The translations under genes and the position numbers were made by a program. Below are positions 45,593 to 53,671 of a stretch of 64,000 nucleotides of DNA, piece after piece. The notes beneath the pieces were generated by a model. It did no database searches. It was given only the letters and a program-made list of their open reading frames with translations, and was not told the DNA's origin. Source of the DNA: Pedobacter ginsengisoli (GTDB taxonomy: Bacteria; Bacteroidota; Bacteroidia; Sphingobacteriales; Sphingobacteriaceae); NCBI RefSeq assembly GCF_030244015.1, contig NZ_JASSYX010000001.1:1426001-1490000 (forward strand). Reading direction: 5' to 3'. How positions within the stretch are numbered: the first letter of the stretch is position 1; the number at the start of each line of letters is the position of its first letter.

Positions 45593-45979
45593 ATGTCCGT
45601 TAAAGAAATCATCATTTTCTTGTTTATTCACTTGGTGTTGCCTTTAGCGGGACTTGCGGTTTACCTTCGTTTACTGGCAAGACTTAGAAAGCAGAACCTG
45701 GTAAGTACACTTGGAATTTATTTCTTCATCATCTTTGTAACCTATGGCGGTTTGTTAATGGTGGTGTTGACTGCGTTTTTTTGGCGGTGGTCAGGGATGG
45801 CTTCCTTAGGTACATTTTACTTGTTACTGCCTGCTCCGGTGTTAATGGGAATTACGGCATATAACAATAATAAGCTCAATTCACTTTCCAGGTACCATAG
45901 GCTCGCTTTTCAATTAGGGGTGTTTTACTTTGTGGTCTTTCCGGCAGTTGTCCTTATCATGTACTTTTCGAGGGCTTAG
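45593..45979 (+). CDS. Hypothetical inner-membrane protein (4 TM)
   Basis: The 128-residue protein has about four hydrophobic segments: IIIFLFIHLVLPLAGLAVYL, YFFIIFVTYGGLLMVVLTAF, FYLLLPAPVLMGITAY and GVFYFVVFPAVVLIMYF. It has no recognisable motif. It follows kptA by 21 bases on the same strand, and the function is unknown. Confidence 0.65.
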   Translation: MSVKEIIIFLFIHLVLPLAGLAVYLRLLARLRKQNLVSTLGIYFFIIFVTYGGLLMVVLTAFFWRWSGMASLGTFYLLLPAPVLMGITAYNNNKLNSLSRYHRLAFQLGVFYFVVFPAVVLIMYFSRA

Positions 45980-46086
45980 ATCGGCCATTAATATTGAAAA
46001 TAAATTCAAATATTTTGGAGTAAATCTCAGAATGTTGATAAACAGTGTAAATAATTAATTATTGATTAATGTTTAGATTTTTTATT

Positions 46087-46094
46087 TAACTTTG
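46087..46094 (+). promoter_or_regulatory. Putative -7 box TAACTTTG
   Basis: TAACTTTG at 46087-46094 fits the Bacteroidetes TAnnTTTG element, with TTG about 22 bases upstream. It would serve the small frame at 46144. Confidence 0.3.
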
Positions 46095-46143
46095 CAGGCA
46101 CATTTAGAGAATTGGTTTTTTAAACTTAAAGGCATTCTAAAGG

Positions 46144-46359
46144 TTGATGTTAAGAAAAAGCAATTCCTCGAAAATTATGTTAAGATTTTTGACTACAGAC
46201 CCCCTTACGCCTCCAATTGTTTATTCGATAACCTTTGACAAGGTTATGAAGTATGCATTGGTTCATTACGGAATGATTATGGAAGGGGGGCATGCTTTCT
46301 TAAAAAAGGAGAATGGTAAATGGGTGATTATTTCAGCGAAGCGGATTTGGCAGGAGTAG
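46144..46359 (+). CDS. Small hypothetical frame (71 aa), possibly a fragment
   Basis: The frame encodes a 71-residue protein ending KKENGKWVIISAKRIWQE, a closing block often seen at the end of SnoaL/NTF2-like proteins. It lacks a full fold and may be the remnant C-terminus of such a gene. Its stop codon is directly followed, in the same frame, by the beta-barrel fragment FWFTEFGYHMGAQRF. The start is uncertain. Confidence 0.35.
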   Translation: MMLRKSNSSKIMLRFLTTDPLTPPIVYSITFDKVMKYALVHYGMIMEGGHAFLKKENGKWVIISAKRIWQE

Positions 46360-46386
46360 TTTTGGTTCACCGAATTCGGCTATCAC

Positions 46387-46827
46387 ATGGGCGCCCAAAG
46401 ATTTGAAGTCAACCCAGCAGGGGATACGTTTGATAGTTTTGCGCAGGCTCTGAGTTTGAGAACTATAAACGGTTTTTTCCTGACAGAAAAGTTTTCCCTC
46501 GGTCTTGGTGTAGGTATTGAAGGTTATAAAACACCTGATGCCAATTTTTTTTACGATAGCTCCTTTCAGGTTTTTGCTGACGCCAGGTACTACTGGAAGA
46601 ATGAAAAAAATACGCCTTTTGCTTATGCGGATTTTGGCCACTCCATACAGATCAACAACAATTTCCTGAATGGTATAAATATGGGCGCCGGCGTGGGATA
46701 TAAATTTTCGCTTGGTGGTAAAACGGCTTTTCAAACGAGCCTGGGGTACAGTCAGCAGAACAGTAAAATGGGACTTCACAAGGAACGTTATCCGATGGGT
46801 ACTTTACGTGCAGGATTTTTGTTTTAA
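46387..46827 (+). pseudogene. Outer-membrane beta-barrel protein, N-terminally truncated
   Basis: The 146-residue frame reads as beta strands of a barrel (EKFSLGLGVGIEGYKT, QVFADARYYWKNEKNTPFAY, FGHSIQINNNFLNGIN, GAGVGYKFSLGGKTAFQTSL) and ends with a C-terminal Phe (GFLF), as in barrels inserted by BAM. No signal peptide is present. Upstream codons (FWFTEFGYH) still belong to the barrel, but the frame is stopped by the TAG at 46357. It is a truncated gene that cannot be exported. Confidence 0.55.
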
Positions 46828-46926
46828 GGTGTTACAGGTAGATGATCCCCGGCAATTATGGCAGTAGGGTATGGATATTGAAGAAAGCTATACCGCAACC
46901 GATTTATAGGATTTATCCTTGTAATT

Positions 46927-46948
46927 GTAATATTTAATATTACTTTTG
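46927..46948 (+). promoter_or_regulatory. Palindrome overlapping the promoter of the AAA_14 gene
   Basis: GTAATATT-T-AATATTAC (46927-46943) is a perfect 8-1-8 palindrome that overlaps a -7 box TACTTTTG (46941-46948), a few bases upstream of the ATG at 46954. A dimeric regulator could bind here. Confidence 0.35.
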
Positions 46949-46953
46949 CTAGG

Positions 46954-48129
46954 ATGATTTTAAGGAAAATGAAATCCCAGGTATTAGAATTACTGCAGGA
47001 ATTTCCTGCTGTTGCGGTATTGGGGCCAAGACAAGTAGGTAAGACTACGCTTGCTGAAGAAGTAGCATCTGATAACGGTTTTGATTACATTTATTTGGAT
47101 CTGGAAAGGCCTTCTGATGCAGCTAAATTGGAAGAACCAGAGGCTTATTTTGAAGCACATAAGGGCAAACTGATTATACTTGATGAGATACAGCGTGTAC
47201 CAGAGATATTTGCAGTGCTGAGAGGTGTGATAGACCAAAGGCGGAAGCAAGGGCTTAGAACAGCACAGTTTCTGATTTTGGGATCGGCTTCGCTGGATTT
47301 GCTGAAACAATCTTCTGAAACGCTTGCAGGGAGAATTGCCTATGAAGAACTGGCAGGTTTAAGTTGTGATGAATTACCTGAGCGTTCGGTAGCTGACTTG
47401 AACAGGCTATGGCTTCGGGGAGGTTTCCCTGACAGTTTTCTGGCCAGGAGTGATGCTGCCAGTTTACGCTGGAGAGACAATTTTATCAGTACTTACCTGG
47501 AAAGGGATGTGCCACTATTAGGCCCCAGAATACCTGCTGTAACTTTACGTAGAATGTGGACCATGCTGGCCCATCAACAAGGGGCACAGGTCAATATAGC
47601 GCAACTGGGCGCAAGCCTGGATATTTCAGCAGTAACGGCAAAGCGTTATTTGGAATTGCTGGAAGATTTGCTGTTGATCAGGACACTTCGGCCCTGGTCT
47701 GGTAACTTGGGGAAACGGTTGGTCAAATCGCCAAAAATCTACATACGGGATAGCGGACTTGTACATGCGCTGTTGAATTTGCATACGTTGGATGATGTTT
47801 TAGGGCATCCGGTTACGGGCCCAAGCTGGGAGGGATTTGTTCTGGAGAATATGCTGACTAGTCTTCCTGTTGGCGTAACGGCATGGTTTTACCGGACTTC
47901 GGCAGGAGCGGAAATAGATTTGGTCTTAGAAAATCAGCAGCAGAGGTTGGCTATCGAAATCAAAAGATCGCTTACACCATCAGTATCTAAAGGTTTCCAT
48001 CTCGCATGTGATGATATACAAGCAACCCATCGTTATGTGGTATACCCGGGGGAAGAGGGTTATGCAGGTGTAAATGGTATTCAGGTGATTTCATTGCCAG
48101 AAATGATGAAGTTCATACAATCATGGTAA
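46954..48129 (+). CDS. AAA_14 / DUF4143 ATPase
   Basis: The 391-residue protein has the AAA_14 ATPase core (AVLGPRQVGKTTLAEEVAS, GKLIILDEIQRVPEIFAVLR, TAQFLILGSASLDLLKQSSE). The DUF4143 C-terminal domain carries TGPSWEGFVLENMLTS, WFYRTSAGAEIDLVLENQQQ and LAIEIKRSLTP, with acidic and lysine residues like a PD-(D/E)XK fold. These proteins are common and often stand alone; their function is not established, though mobile and defence links are suspected. It has its own promoter with a palindrome and is followed 327 bases later by an rpn gene. Confidence 0.85.
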   Translation: MILRKMKSQVLELLQEFPAVAVLGPRQVGKTTLAEEVASDNGFDYIYLDLERPSDAAKLEEPEAYFEAHKGKLIILDEIQRVPEIFAVLRGVIDQRRKQGLRTAQFLILGSASLDLLKQSSETLAGRIAYEELAGLSCDELPERSVADLNRLWLRGGFPDSFLARSDAASLRWRDNFISTYLERDVPLLGPRIPAVTLRRMWTMLAHQQGAQVNIAQLGASLDISAVTAKRYLELLEDLLLIRTLRPWSGNLGKRLVKSPKIYIRDSGLVHALLNLHTLDDVLGHPVTGPSWEGFVLENMLTSLPVGVTAWFYRTSAGAEIDLVLENQQQRLAIEIKRSLTPSVSKGFHLACDDIQATHRYVVYPGEEGYAGVNGIQVISLPEMMKFIQSW

Positions 48130-48145
48130 GATAGAAAACAATCTA

Positions 48146-48247
48146 CTATATGGTTCCCGGAGCAATTCCGCAGGTATCTATGATCTCAACGATATGGTCG
48201 AAGTTATTGATCTTCTCCTTTTCCAAAAACTGTGGCTTTTCGTTCAT
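48146..48247 (-). CDS. Possible small ORF (33 aa)
   Basis: The minus strand encodes MNEKPQFLEKEKINNFDHIV followed by EIIDTCGIAPGTI and a stop. It is acidic-basic mixed with no motif. It could be a fragment or a chance frame. The rest of the 325-base gap before rpn is AT-rich and holds only the rpn promoter. Confidence 0.2.
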   Translation of the reverse strand: MNEKPQFLEKEKINNFDHIVEIIDTCGIAPGTI

Positions 48248-48406
48248 TTTCCTAAGGATGGTAAGACTAAGTTAGCGTTTCTCATATCAAGAATAATATA
48301 TTCCCTCATTTAAGATTCCCTGTTATCAAAATTTTGATTAATGTTTCAAATAATTGATTTATATTATTGTTTTTTGAAATATATGTTAATCATAATGTAA
48401 TATTTA

Positions 48407-48438
48407 TTTGTTATTGTGTGTTTATGGATATATATTTG
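48407..48438 (+). promoter_or_regulatory. Promoter of the rpn gene
   Basis: TTTG at 48407-48410 and TATATTTG at 48431-48438 are separated by 20 bases, an exact match to the Bacteroidetes -33/-7 consensus. Transcription would begin about 10 bases before the ATG at 48456, leaving a very short leader. Confidence 0.65.
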
Positions 48439-48455
48439 GTGAAAATCAGATGTAA

Positions 48456-49439
48456 ATGTTAGAAGAACTGACTGTTGAAGAGCCGATCGTTGAACTCAAG
48501 AGAGATCCCAATTATAAGAAGCAGCCTAAACGTGATGATGAATTATGGAAGGGAATTCTTGAAGATGTGTTTGAGGATTTCCTGAGGTTCTTTTTCCCGG
48601 ATGCCGACGAGATTTTTAACATGGAGGGAAAGTTTAGCTTCATGGACAAGGAATTTAACAGGCTTTTTCCACCGGAGGAAAATGGTGTAGGGGTTCGTTA
48701 TGTAGACAAATTAGTAAAGGTACATTTGAAAGCGGGTGGAAGCAGGTTTATCCTGGTTCATATTGAGGTTCAGGGGCAAAAAGGAGTCGAAGATCTGGGG
48801 TCGAGAATGTTCAGGTATTTTTACAGGGCCAAAGACAAGCACAACGTATCCATTACTGCATTTGCCATCCTGATTGATGAGATCAAAAGCTATCATCCAA
48901 AAGTATATAGAGAAGAATATCTGGGCACTAAACTCAGCTACGAGTTCAATACTTACAAATTCCTGGATCAGGATGAACAGGAATTGCGAGAAAATCCTAA
49001 TCCATTTGCAGTAGTCGCTTTGGTGGCATTGCTTGCATTAAAAAATAAAAATGTTGATGATGAAGCTTTAAAACAGATCAAGCTTGATCTGACTAAAGAG
49101 CTGATAAAAAGAAAGGTAAGCAAGTCCAAACACATTAAAATCATGGACTTTCTTGCGTATTATGTTAATTTCCAAAATCCAGAAATGATGATTAAATTTG
49201 AAGAAGAAGTTGAACAATTAACCGGAAGGACCACACCTATGGGAGTCAGGGAAATATTACTGGACAGAGCTAAAAATGAGGGCCGTCAGGAAGAACGGGC
49301 TAAAGCGGAGGATGAGAAGAGAGAATTGGCGCGTGAGGTTGGTCGTGAAATAGCCCGTGAAATGTTAGCTGATGGAACTCCAATCGATCAGGTTATAAAA
49401 TATACCCGGCTGTCTAAAGAAGAGATCGAAGAATTATAA
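48456..49439 (+). CDS. Rpn family recombination-promoting nuclease / putative transposase
   Basis: The 327-residue protein matches the Bacteroidetes PDDEXK-type Rpn family. It has an acidic N-terminus with ILEDVFEDFLRFFFPDADEI, then FMDKEFNRLFPP, the catalytic region VDKLVKVHLK and ILVHIEVQGQKG (D...ExQ), and FRYFYRAKDKHNVSITAFAI. The charged tail (RQEERAKAEDEKRELAREVG, then GTPIDQVIKYTRLSKEEIEEL) is variable in length in this family. Rpn proteins promote RecA-independent recombination and some act in phage defence. A tail-only duplicate follows within 12 bases. It is the only intact member of the family here. Confidence 0.88.
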   Translation: MLEELTVEEPIVELKRDPNYKKQPKRDDELWKGILEDVFEDFLRFFFPDADEIFNMEGKFSFMDKEFNRLFPPEENGVGVRYVDKLVKVHLKAGGSRFILVHIEVQGQKGVEDLGSRMFRYFYRAKDKHNVSITAFAILIDEIKSYHPKVYREEYLGTKLSYEFNTYKFLDQDEQELRENPNPFAVVALVALLALKNKNVDDEALKQIKLDLTKELIKRKVSKSKHIKIMDFLAYYVNFQNPEMMIKFEEEVEQLTGRTTPMGVREILLDRAKNEGRQEERAKAEDEKRELAREVGREIAREMLADGTPIDQVIKYTRLSKEEIEEL

Positions 49440-49450
49440 GTCATCTCACA

Positions 49451-49702
49451 ATGGGAGTCAGGGAAATATTACTGGAAAGAAGAGAAAGAGAGGGGCTTGA
49501 AAGAGGCCGTCAGGAAGAACGGGCTAAAGCGGAGGATGAGAAGAAAGAACTGGCGCGTGAGGTTGGTCGTGAAATAGCCCGTGAAATAGCCCGTGAAATG
49601 TTAGCTGATGGGGCTCCAATCGAACAGGTTATAAAATATACCCGGCTGTCTAAAGAAGAGATCGAAGAATTGTTAGTGATATCGTCAAGGGTACAGGGTT
49701 GA
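49451..49702 (+). CDS. Free-standing duplicate of the Rpn C-terminal tail (83 aa)
   Basis: The frame begins MGVREILLERRERE and repeats the tail of the rpn gene just upstream, with REIAREIAREMLAD and KYTRLSKEEIEELLV, ending at 49702. The corresponding Met in the full gene (PMGVREILLDRA) lies inside it, so the duplicate starts exactly at that internal Met. A third, frameshifted tail (TGLNHQEIEEL) follows to 49728. In E. coli, short Rpn forms made from internal starts are reported to bind and block the nuclease. This copy could do the same, or it could be a dead duplication. Confidence 0.65.
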   Translation: MGVREILLERREREGLERGRQEERAKAEDEKKELAREVGREIAREIAREMLADGAPIEQVIKYTRLSKEEIEELLVISSRVQG

Positions 49703-49764
49703 ATCATCAGGAAATTGAAGAATTATAAGTCACTATGTATTGAATAAAAAATATTTAAAACAGG

Positions 49765-49797
49765 AATCCTCTTAGAAAAATCTAAGGGGATTTTTTG
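49765..49797 (+). terminator. Rho-independent terminator after the rpn locus
   Basis: AATCCTCTTAGA (49765-49776) pairs with TCTAAGGGGATT (49781-49792) over a 4-base loop, with G-U pairs, and is followed by TTTTTTG. It closes the rpn transcription unit. Confidence 0.8.
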
Positions 49798-50144
49798 TTT
49801 TAGCAACAATTTTTAGAGTAAACTAGCGCACGTAACTTACAATTATCCCCCTTTCCACAATTCCTGCGGGACTTCTGCATACCTTCTGCGACAAAAAGTA
49901 CCTCTAACCGCAGAAAGCAGGCTATTTAACCGCAGGAAGCCCGCAGGAGGCCGCTCCCAGCCGCAGAAAATAGTATTAAATCGTTTGGATTGGAGTATTA
50001 ACAATGCGTCTTTAAGTGTTTGTTTATCCTGCTCATTATTGCTACATTTAGTAGCAGTTTGACCCGGAGACATCTCATTTACATAGCTTGTCATGCCTGC
50101 AAAACAACAAACAAATTACGCACTGCATAAATGTATAATTAAAA
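49798..50144. other. Gap with repeated CCGCAGG-type units, no gene
   Basis: This stretch has several copies of CCGCAGAA/CCGCAGGA (e.g. GCCCGCAGGAGGCCGCTCCC) that resemble 53630-53662 (GCGCAGAAGGCCGCTTCC). No convincing frame is seen; the frame on the minus strand is a product of these repeats. Confidence 0.3.
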
Positions 50145-50490
50145 ATGACAAACAAAAGTATCAGTATGATTATGCTGGCGATTGGCATGGCAATTACGGC
50201 CCAGGCGCAAGTATCACCAACAACTATCAAAGAAGACTTTAAACCCTCGTCAGTGAATCAGCCTGGTCAGGATTATCCGCAGGTAAACTCACAAGGCTAT
50301 GCCCGGTTTCGGGTAAAGGCCCCACAGGCCGATAGCGTAAAGGTAAGTCTGGGCCTTGGTGGCAGGGGTGGAAGGTAAGATCAAGCCTTTTATTATTGTC
50401 ATGACCTATGTGTCGCCAAATACTGCTCATGAGTTCCAAACCTGGCGGCGTAGCCTGCATGAACTGGCGCCTTTGTTGTTCAGAAATTAA
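50145..50490 (+). pseudogene. Remnant of a secreted esterase (internal deletion)
   Basis: The first 77 codons give a signal peptide (MIMLAIGMAITAQAQVSPTT) and the start of an esterase N-terminal domain (YARFRVKAPQADSVKVSLGL). After the stop at 50376-50378, in the next frame, the sequence continues as KPFIIVMTYV, then HEFQTWRRSLHELAPLLFRN. These residues form the C-terminus of XynZ/feruloyl esterase-like hydrolases. The catalytic middle, some 250 codons, is missing. It is a decayed gene. Confidence 0.7.
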
Positions 50491-50577
50491 GGGGTCTGAA
50501 AATCAGCTAAGCGGTTGGGTCAATTAATTCATTCACCTTGTTTAGATCTGGCATACCTGGCTTTTCGTTTTCATCTG

Positions 50578-50961
50578 TCAATTTTCTCGCTTTTGCTGAT
50601 AATAAGTGACCACTTTGTGCAGGAAGGCTTCACCTTTAATGCGCAGATCATTGATTTCTTTGTGAAAAGCTTCGATCCGCTTTTCGATTTCTTTGTGATA
50701 GGCAGTGTTGCCGGTTCTGGGATCCCGGATCACGATGTTCTCCAGCATTCGCGCCATTTCATAATTTGACAATTCTGTATTTTGATACTTCAGGCCAAAC
50801 TCTTCCGGTGTATACCATGCATTGTTGTATTTATTAAAAAGCCACATGTTTAGACGCAGGGCCTCCTTGACGATAGGGATGAGTTTCTGCTTGTCTGCCC
50901 GCTGCTGGTCCCAATGACTAAGTCTCGGGTTGTCCTGATATCCTTTCATAAAATTTCCCAT
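50578..50961 (-). CDS. Hypothetical helical protein (127 aa)
   Basis: The product is mostly helical and charged (LIPIVKEALRLNMWLFNKYN, YEMARMLENIVIRDP, YHKEIEKRIEAFHKEINDLR, GEAFLHKVVTYYQQKREN). There is no signal peptide. I do not recognise a domain. It is a single gene between two broken genes, and it looks conserved because its codon pattern is even and it is free of stops. Confidence 0.6.
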   Translation of the reverse strand: MGNFMKGYQDNPRLSHWDQQRADKQKLIPIVKEALRLNMWLFNKYNNAWYTPEEFGLKYQNTELSNYEMARMLENIVIRDPRTGNTAYHKEIEKRIEAFHKEINDLRIKGEAFLHKVVTYYQQKREN

Positions 50962-51149
50962 GTTTTATAATGATGTCTTCAATTCTTGTCGTGTATTTGC
51001 GGGAAAGGTATTCCTGACGCATAAAACTTTCATAAAATTCAAAATTAGGTTGCTACAAAGTTATAACTAAATTAATTAGTATTTGTTAATATTTTGCTAA
51101 TAATTTTAGGTTTAAAAATTAATGTCATTAAGATTGAAATAATAATTGA

Positions 51150-51426
51150 ACGAAAATTCAGTTATTCGAAAAATTCGAATAGTTCAACAAGAAGGAAATC
51201 GGGAAGTTTCACACGAGATTGAATTTTACAACCTCGATGCAATTATTGCTGTAGTTATCGCGTGAATTCCAAGCAGGCCACGCAGTTTCGTATTTAGGCG
51301 ACGAAACTACTTCGGGAGTTTATCATTAAGGGCTTTGTATTAGATGATGAACGCTTACGAAAAATTTCGGGTATCACAGGATCAGGCTTTTATAAGCGAT
51401 TTCGAGAAAGAAGTAAAGCGGCTAAA
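51150..51426 (+). pseudogene. Broken RhuM-family gene
   Basis: The plus strand reads ENSVIRKIRIVQQEGNREVS, HEIEFYNLDAIIAV, then a one-base deletion, YRVNSKQATQFRI, a TAG where the family has Trp (then ATKLLREFIIKGFVLDDERL). This is the conserved core of RhuM proteins, a widespread mobile-associated family. A second fragment of the same family (ELDEDSVIRKIRTTANDGKN) lies at 53529-53591. The surrounding 490-base gap (50962-51453) is otherwise AT-rich and empty. Confidence 0.75.
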
Positions 51427-51453
51427 CAGCAACTGACTATTGCAGGAATAAAC

Positions 51454-53379
51454 CTACGGACTAACCGTTCCGAAACGCAGTTGTATGTTATGTCCGCCAC
51501 CGTCTCTTTTAACAGAGCTGACGATTGCAATTTCCTTTGGACCGAACTGGTATAATGAAGACCAGATGTTCTGGGTCCAGTCTACGGAATACAGGACTTT
51601 TTGCTTCCATGGTACAGCCGCATTGTTCCAGTTTTTACCGTAGTCCGGACTGATGGAAATGTAACCCGTGTTTGAAGTGACGACCAGACGGCCATCGCTC
51701 ATTGAAAGCAGAAACGGACCTCCGTTTTGGAATCCTGGCAGATACTTTCCAAGGCCGGCGGGCCATTGAAAGCCATCGGGACTGGTTTTGTAATACACTG
51801 CACAGCCTTCAGTACCACAGATTTCATATACCAGGATGAATTCTCCGTTTTTCATTTTTGACCAGACAGGCATACCCGGACGGGAAAGATTGTACATCTT
51901 GTCGTAAACGATCATTTTCTCTTCTCCCCAGCTCTTTCCCATATCGGTGGATGTTTTTTGAGAGATGACTTGAGGTAGCCGTTCAGGGTCAGTCATGTGT
52001 TTTTCATTGGCATACATGACAGACAGGTCGCCATTGTCCATCTGTAAAATATGCGGTTCATAAACACCCTTATCGGGACTGCCCAATTCACCTGGTTTAC
52101 CTTCATTGGCATCAATGGTGCTAATTTTTGTCCAGGATACTCCATTGTTTTTACTTTTATAAACTGGTAACCGGTAAGATTCCTGCCAGCGAACGGACCT
52201 GCAGGCCAGTACAATTGAACCATCTTTAAGCAGTGTTATTTCGGCATTGTCCAGATCCCTGCCTCGATCTGAGATTAGCGATATAGGCTTCCAGGTTTGA
52301 CCATTGTCTGTGCTTCTGGCAATTTCCAGTTCCAGGCCCCCTGCAGGATCAGCCAAATAGCCTTTGTTGCGTGCAACTGTGTAGGCCGCCAGCCAGGTTT
52401 TCTCCTTCAATTTCAGCAGTCTGCAGTATTCCGATCCGTAGTTAGTTCTGTCTGTATGAGTAGGACTGTTGTTCCCGGTAATGGGTTCATTATCGATCAC
52501 TATGGTTTTCCCCCATACCACTGCGGGTCTATTTCTTGTGGTATCGATGCTCCTGTTGTAGTCGTGCAGCGGGGATTGGATCAGGGCAAAAAATTTACTC
52601 AATTGCGTGCTGATATTAGCCTGGTACATTTCCGGACTTCCCTTCAATGCCTTGTTTTTCAACTGCTCCGCGGTGTATTTTGGAGGGGTCAGGTCGTAAG
52701 CTACATTGAAATGTTTTTTCCAGATGCCATCATCAGGTGTATAAAATGCCATTTCATATTCCTGCATGTGAAAACCCTGGTATCCGAAATGGCTGATCTT
52801 TTCGTTGACCATCGTATCGACGTATTCTTTGTAAAAATTGGCCAGTTCGGGGTCTTTAACGATCTTCGCCTCATAGCTTTTACACTCGTCAAAAAGCTGG
52901 ATGTAAGTTTTATCCTGATCAAGCCAGATGAGGTATTTAGAGATGACGCTGGCACAGGGGTAAGGGCCGGGGCCTACAAAAATCGGTCTGCCAGTGCTTC
53001 CCTGGTTGTAGGAGTAGTAGGTAAACAGGTATTTGATGCCCTTTGATTTTAAAAGCGCGATCTTATCGTTGAGTCGGGTAAGATCGGTAGCGGTGTATTT
53101 GTTGTAGTATTCCTGTGCCAGTTTTTTATCGCCGCCTAGCCATGCGGCGTCGCCTCCGCTGATCCACAATTGCCTCCAGTATCCTGACGGGATATCCGCA
53201 GTTTCTTTTTCCATAATTTCGCGGGCTGCTTTGAAATGCTCTAAGGCAGCTTGATACTCCTGGTTTTGCAGTCCGAAGCGGCCCTTACTTAGGTGTTGAT
53301 TGTAAGAAGATTGTGCGTTCGAAATCAAGCTGAAGAATGTCAGGAACAAAAGGGACAGGACAATATGTTTATTGGTCAT
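51454..53379 (-). CDS. Sialidase-like (BNR / Asp-box) secreted hydrolase
   Basis: A signal peptide (MTNKHIVLSLLFLTFFSLIS, cut after SNAQ) precedes a TPR-like helix pair (FGLQNQEYQAALEHFKAARE) and a beta-propeller with Asp-box repeats: STDNGQTW at 356-363, SKNNGVSW at 409-416, then STDMGKSW and SPDYGKNW. The repeat and length of 641 residues fit exo-alpha-sialidase-like or related glycan hydrolases. Catalytic residues cannot be assigned with certainty. It is exported and probably acts on host or plant glycans. It stands alone, flanked by RhuM fragments. Confidence 0.75.
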   Translation of the reverse strand: MTNKHIVLSLLFLTFFSLISNAQSSYNQHLSKGRFGLQNQEYQAALEHFKAAREIMEKETADIPSGYWRQLWISGGDAAWLGGDKKLAQEYYNKYTATDLTRLNDKIALLKSKGIKYLFTYYSYNQGSTGRPIFVGPGPYPCASVISKYLIWLDQDKTYIQLFDECKSYEAKIVKDPELANFYKEYVDTMVNEKISHFGYQGFHMQEYEMAFYTPDDGIWKKHFNVAYDLTPPKYTAEQLKNKALKGSPEMYQANISTQLSKFFALIQSPLHDYNRSIDTTRNRPAVVWGKTIVIDNEPITGNNSPTHTDRTNYGSEYCRLLKLKEKTWLAAYTVARNKGYLADPAGGLELEIARSTDNGQTWKPISLISDRGRDLDNAEITLLKDGSIVLACRSVRWQESYRLPVYKSKNNGVSWTKISTIDANEGKPGELGSPDKGVYEPHILQMDNGDLSVMYANEKHMTDPERLPQVISQKTSTDMGKSWGEEKMIVYDKMYNLSRPGMPVWSKMKNGEFILVYEICGTEGCAVYYKTSPDGFQWPAGLGKYLPGFQNGGPFLLSMSDGRLVVTSNTGYISISPDYGKNWNNAAVPWKQKVLYSVDWTQNIWSSLYQFGPKEIAIVSSVKRDGGGHNIQLRFGTVSP

Positions 53380-53528
53380 TATGATGTTGATCTGCGTTTG
53401 AATGAAAATACAGATTTTTCTCTTCTGATTAAAACGTTGCTACTGAAAAATTATATAAACTTGCTACAAACCAGATCAGGTTATATTTGACATATGGATA
53501 ACAGCCATCAACCATATTTAAATCCAGT

Positions 53529-53591
53529 GAGTTGGATGAGGATTCAGTTATCCGGAAAATCCGGACAACTGCCAATGACGGAAAAAATTAC
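53529..53591 (+). pseudogene. Second RhuM-family fragment
   Basis: The plus strand reads ELDEDSVIRKIRTTANDGKN followed by Y, the N-terminal core of RhuM proteins, then turns into unrelated sequence. Together with the piece at 51150-51426 it brackets the sialidase-like gene. Confidence 0.5.
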
Positions 53592-53671
53592 ATTCCACCT
53601 GGCTGTTTAGAATTCGGAAATTTCAGAACAAGCGCAGAAGGCCGCTTCCAGGCGCAGAAAATGCTTTACCT

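Noticed and set aside
49843..50094. An 83-codon minus-strand frame in the gap after rpn
   Set aside because: It is built from CCGCAGG-type repeats and has no protein-like pattern.
52297..53046. A 249-codon plus-strand frame opposite the sialidase-like gene
   Set aside because: It is composed of cysteine- and valine-rich antisense codons and has no motif; the minus-strand gene has Asp boxes.
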